From Acidimicrobiaceae bacterium (GTDB lineage Bacteria > Actinomycetota > Acidimicrobiia > Acidimicrobiales > UBA8190), in assembly GCA_003131945.1 (NCBI GenBank), contig PKWD01000092.1:4329-13844 (forward strand): 9,516 nucleotides of DNA, in the 5' to 3' direction. Below the pieces are notes generated by a model. The model was given only the letters and a program-made list of their open reading frames with translations. It was not told where the DNA came from and ran no database searches. This document shows, piece by piece, positions 7,328-9,516 of this stretch. How positions within the stretch are numbered: the first letter of the stretch is position 1; each line of letters begins with the position of its first letter. Position numbers and translations under genes: made by a program.

Positions 7328-7349
7328 TGTGGGCCGACGTCGGCCAACA
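7328..7349. promoter_or_regulatory. Palindrome in the divergent promoter region (operator candidate)
   Basis: GGCCGACGTCGGCC (7332-7345) is a perfect 14-bp palindrome. After one mismatched pair (G7331/A7346) the symmetry continues with TGT on the left and ACA on the right, giving a 22-bp near-perfect inverted repeat. It lies 44 bp upstream of the helicase-nuclease start and 83 bp upstream of the membrane-protein start, where a shared regulator could act on both. No regulator family is recognised. Confidence 0.45.
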
Positions 7350-7350
7350 C

Positions 7351-7370
7351 GGTCACGTACCCATGTGACC
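7351..7370. promoter_or_regulatory. Second inverted repeat in the divergent promoter region
   Basis: GGTCAC (7351-7356) and GTGACC (7365-7370) form a perfect 6-bp inverted repeat around an 8-base spacer that contains one more T/A match. It begins one base after the neighbouring palindrome. The size and spacing fit a dimeric helix-turn-helix binding site. The half-site order is TCAC-N8-GTGA, the reverse of the CRP consensus, so a CRP-type site is not claimed. Confidence 0.4.
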
Positions 7371-7432
7371 AGAGCTTTTCCGGTGGCGCACGGGTAGATT
7401 TGACGGACTGGGGTTTTGGTTGAGGAGGGGAC

Positions 7433-8731
7433 ATGGCGGATCGTCTCGGGCCGGGCTGGGCCGGCACGGATGGACTCGGTTCTGTGGTCATCGAGCCGGA
7501 CATCGCCGGGAGGGAGCCCGCCGTCGCATCCTTCCCGGTAACGGCCGTCTTCCTGGCCGTTGTGGCCGTGTGCTCGGCCGCCCTCCTGGTGGTGGCCGCC
7601 TCGGTCCACCTGGGCCGCGGGTTCGAGAGCGCTCTCCTTATCGTCGCCGCCGGTCAGATCGCCGCCGGTGTTCTTGCCGTCGTCCGACCGGTGCGGACGA
7701 GCCGCTACTACCAGTTGGCGGTGAACGCGGCGACGCTGGCCCTATGGGCGTCCATCGGCACCGGGCGGGCCGGCCTGGGCGGCACCATCGCCGGGACGGG
7801 CCTGGGCCTGGCCGCCTGCGGACTGGTGACGGCCCTGGTCCTCACCGTCCGTCGCCGATCGGGTGCCAGATGGTCCTCGGCCTCGGTCGTCTTCTGTTCG
7901 ATGATCCCGCTGGCCCTGATCCTGGTGACCGGTGCGGCCGCCCTCACACTCCCCCGGGCTCACGTCTCCGCACCGTCGGCGTCGGCAACGGCGTTGAAGT
8001 CGAAGTCGGCCAAGGTCAGCCTGGCCGCCCGGGAGACGGCCAACGCCCTGGCGACGTCGGTCAAGGTTCCGGGCGAGAACTCGGTCAACTTCCAGAGGGT
8101 GGCCATCGGCAATGCCACTGAGGCAGCCGGGCTCACGCCGTTCCAGCCCCTCGATCCGGCGCAACAGGCTCTTCTCAGTCAGCAGCTGACGGAAGCCGAG
8201 CAGGCGGCCATGGAGTTCCCGACAGTGGCCTCGGCCAAGGCGGCCGGGCTCATCCTGGCCGGGGGGATGGCGCCGGGAGTGGGTGCGCACTACCAGTCGC
8301 TCGGTAACAGTTCTTTCGCCAGCTTCACGGGCTCCACGTTCGACGCCTCGAAGCCGGCGTCGTGGATCTATGCCAGCACCGCCGACAACGCGCCGGTGGT
8401 GGGCGTCATGTACGAGTCACTGGCCGGTACGCCACCGGCCGGGTTTGTCGGTCCGAACGACTACTGGCACCGTCACACGAACGTCTGTGTGCAGTTCGGG
8501 GTGGGCGGGAAGATCGGCGTGCCCTTCGCCGCCGATCAGAATGTCACTCCGCAGGAGTGCACCGACGTGCACGGCCAATTCATGAAGAAGACGGTGTGGA
8601 TGGTCCATGCCTGGGTGGTCCCCGGCTGGGAGAGCCCGGAAGGGGTCTTCTCTCACGCCAACCTCCACGTCTACTGTCCCGGGAACACCGACCTCACTGA
8701 CGCCATCGGTTTCTGCGTTCGCCAGCAGTAG
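7433..8731 (+). CDS. Unrecognised five-TM protein with a His/Cys-rich extracytoplasmic domain
   Basis: I do not recognise this 432-residue protein. Five hydrophobic segments lie at about 36-57, 64-84, 92-109, 115-139 and 150-173. Arg-rich loops at 85-91 and 140-146 put the N-terminus inside and everything after 173 outside. The outer part has a Ser/Ala/Lys-rich linker, then a C-terminal domain with H286, HRHTNVC (346-352), C376 and H380 (ECTDVH), H392 (MVHAW), HANLHVYC (408-415) and C428. Four Cys outside the membrane could make two disulfides, and the clustered His could hold a metal. The start at 7433 has AGGAGG five bases before the ATG (7423-7428). A CopC-CopD gene follows 33 bases after the stop, so the pair is probably one transcript and a role in copper or another metal outside the membrane is likely, but this is inference. 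Confidence 0.8.
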   Translation: MADRLGPGWAGTDGLGSVVIEPDIAGREPAVASFPVTAVFLAVVAVCSAALLVVAASVHLGRGFESALLIVAAGQIAAGVLAVVRPVRTSRYYQLAVNAATLALWASIGTGRAGLGGTIAGTGLGLAACGLVTALVLTVRRRSGARWSSASVVFCSMIPLALILVTGAAALTLPRAHVSAPSASATALKSKSAKVSLAARETANALATSVKVPGENSVNFQRVAIGNATEAAGLTPFQPLDPAQQALLSQQLTEAEQAAMEFPTVASAKAAGLILAGGMAPGVGAHYQSLGNSSFASFTGSTFDASKPASWIYASTADNAPVVGVMYESLAGTPPAGFVGPNDYWHRHTNVCVQFGVGGKIGVPFAADQNVTPQECTDVHGQFMKKTVWMVHAWVVPGWESPEGVFSHANLHVYCPGNTDLTDAIGFCVRQQ

Positions 8732-8750
8732 CAGCAGCGGGCCGGGAGAC

Positions 8751-8756
8751 AGGGGA
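8751..8756 (+). promoter_or_regulatory. Shine-Dalgarno site of the CopC-CopD gene
   Basis: AGGGGA stands 8 bases before a GTG at 8765. It supports that GTG as the start; the nearby ATG at 8812 is in another frame. Confidence 0.6.
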
Positions 8757-8764
8757 CGTTCCCA

Positions 8765-9516
8765 GTGATTGTCGCTGGGTGCTGCGCGCTGCGACGCGTC
8801 GTACGACGACGATGGATTGCGGCCTCGGTCATCGTCGTCGGTAGCCTCCTCGGCTGGGCCACTCCGGCCTACGCCCACGCGGCGGTGGTCTCGTCCTCCC
8901 CCGCTCAGGGAGAGCACCTGGCCCATGATCCGTCGACGGTAACGATCGTCTTCGATCAGCCGGTGGGGCCGGACGACGGCGGGTTGATCGTTCTGGACTC
9001 GAGCGGCGACAAGGTGTCGACCGCCTCGGGGCACCCGAGGCCGGACACGTTGACGGCCACGCTTCCGGCCACGGCCGGAAACGGGGCCTTCGTGGCCAAC
9101 TACACGGTCACGTCGGTCGACGGTCATGTGGTGAGCGGCGGAATCGTCTTCCTCGTGGGCCACGCCTCGGCCAGCAGCATCGGCCAACTGGCCCGGCACA
9201 CGCCGGCGCTGCCGAAGACGCTCGACGACACGGGGCAGTTCCTCACCTATCTCGGGGTGTTGGTGGCCGGGGGCCTGGCCTTTTTCCTGGCCTTCATTCT
9301 GCCCACCGGTCCTGAACGCCGGCGTCTCGGGCGGGCCGTGGTGATGGCATCGGGAGTCGGAGTGGTGGGGATGGTCACCACCGTGGCCGGTCAGGCCGCT
9401 CTCACGGGGGGAAATTGGTCGGCGCTCGGGCAGTGGAGTGTTCTCAGCCAGGCGGCCGGAGGGAAGCTCGGCGCCCAGTCGGCCGTCCAGATCGTCGGCC
9501 TGGCCTGCTGCATGGT
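8765..9516 (+). CDS. CopC-CopD fusion copper protein, YcnJ-like (N-terminal part)
   Basis: The frame opens at GTG 8765 and is still open at the window end (250 codons). Residues 1-37 are a signal peptide: an Arg-rich start, hydrophobic core and cleavage site after PAYA. Cleavage would leave His38 as the mature first residue (HAAVVSSSP), the N-terminal copper-brace ligand of CopC. Residues 38-132 are a CopC beta-barrel with VDGH; D119 and H121 (mature 82 and 84) match the other two Cu(II) ligands known in the family. This domain has no Met, so it lacks the Met-rich Cu(I) site of some CopC proteins and should be Cu(II)-only. Membrane segments at about 158-180, 190-212 and 236-250 begin a CopD domain, as in YcnJ. 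Such proteins take part in copper import or tolerance at the membrane. The gene follows the His/Cys-rich membrane protein by 33 bases. Confidence 0.9.
   Translation, partial: MIVAGCCALRRVVRRRWIAASVIVVGSLLGWATPAYAHAAVVSSSPAQGEHLAHDPSTVTIVFDQPVGPDDGGLIVLDSSGDKVSTASGHPRPDTLTATLPATAGNGAFVANYTVTSVDGHVVSGGIVFLVGHASASSIGQLARHTPALPKTLDDTGQFLTYLGVLVAGGLAFFLAFILPTGPERRRLGRAVVMASGVGVVGMVTTVAGQAALTGGNWSALGQWSVLSQAAGGKLGAQSAVQIVGLACCM

Noticed and set aside
4765..7368. An 867-codon plus-strand open frame antisense to the helicase-nuclease
   Set aside because: Long antisense frames are expected opposite GC-rich genes. The translation is Gly/Val/Asp/His-rich without motifs, while the minus strand carries every helicase and nuclease motif.
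7391..7406. TAGATT and TTGACG as promoter hexamers of the membrane-protein gene
   Set aside because: They are in the wrong order and overlap, so they cannot form one promoter. No convincing -10/-35 pair could be set in this region.

Overview
This is a GC-rich bacterial window with GTG and TTG starts, Shine-Dalgarno sites of the AGGAGG type and long spurious antisense reading frames, all typical of a high-GC Actinomycetota genome. An Acidimicrobiia-like lineage is my guess from the gene content; there is no rRNA or marker gene here to prove it. I see no tRNA, rRNA, CRISPR array, transposase or integrase.

Layout. From position 1 to 3359 four genes lie on the minus strand. Read in their own direction they are a DMT/EamA-type membrane transporter (3359-2421), a MarR-family regulator (2311-1832), an ApaH/PrpE-like metallophosphoesterase (1681-707) and the N-terminal part of an FAD-dependent phytoene-desaturase-like oxidoreductase (659 to beyond base 1). 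Gaps are 47 to 150 bp, so they may be partly co-transcribed, but their functions do not form an obvious pathway. The segment 3360-3879 has no intact gene. Its right half (about 3549-3817, plus strand) is a decayed He_PIG-type immunoglobulin-like domain split by a one-base frameshift, the remnant of the C-terminal end of a surface protein.

From 7284 down to 3880 (minus strand) lies an 1134-residue UvrD/RecB-type helicase with a C-terminal PD-(D/E)XK nuclease, i.e. an AddA/RecB-like recombination nuclease. No AddB, RecC, RecD or AdnB partner is next to it in the window.

Divergent from the helicase, and separated by a 148-bp intergenic region with two neighbouring inverted repeats (7328-7349 and 7351-7370), is a plus-strand pair. 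The first is a protein with five membrane segments and an extracytoplasmic domain rich in His and Cys (7433-8731), which I do not recognise. The second starts 34 bases later and is a CopC-CopD (YcnJ-like) copper protein that runs off the window end. Its mature N-terminus begins with His, and the D-x-H pair of the CopC Cu(II) site is present. The arrangement suggests the unknown protein also handles copper or another metal outside the membrane, but that is inference from position and residue content.

The most useful observations are the unrecognised His/Cys membrane protein beside CopCD, the hidden frameshifted Ig-like remnant, the stacked palindromes in the divergent promoter region, and the helicase-nuclease without an adjacent partner.
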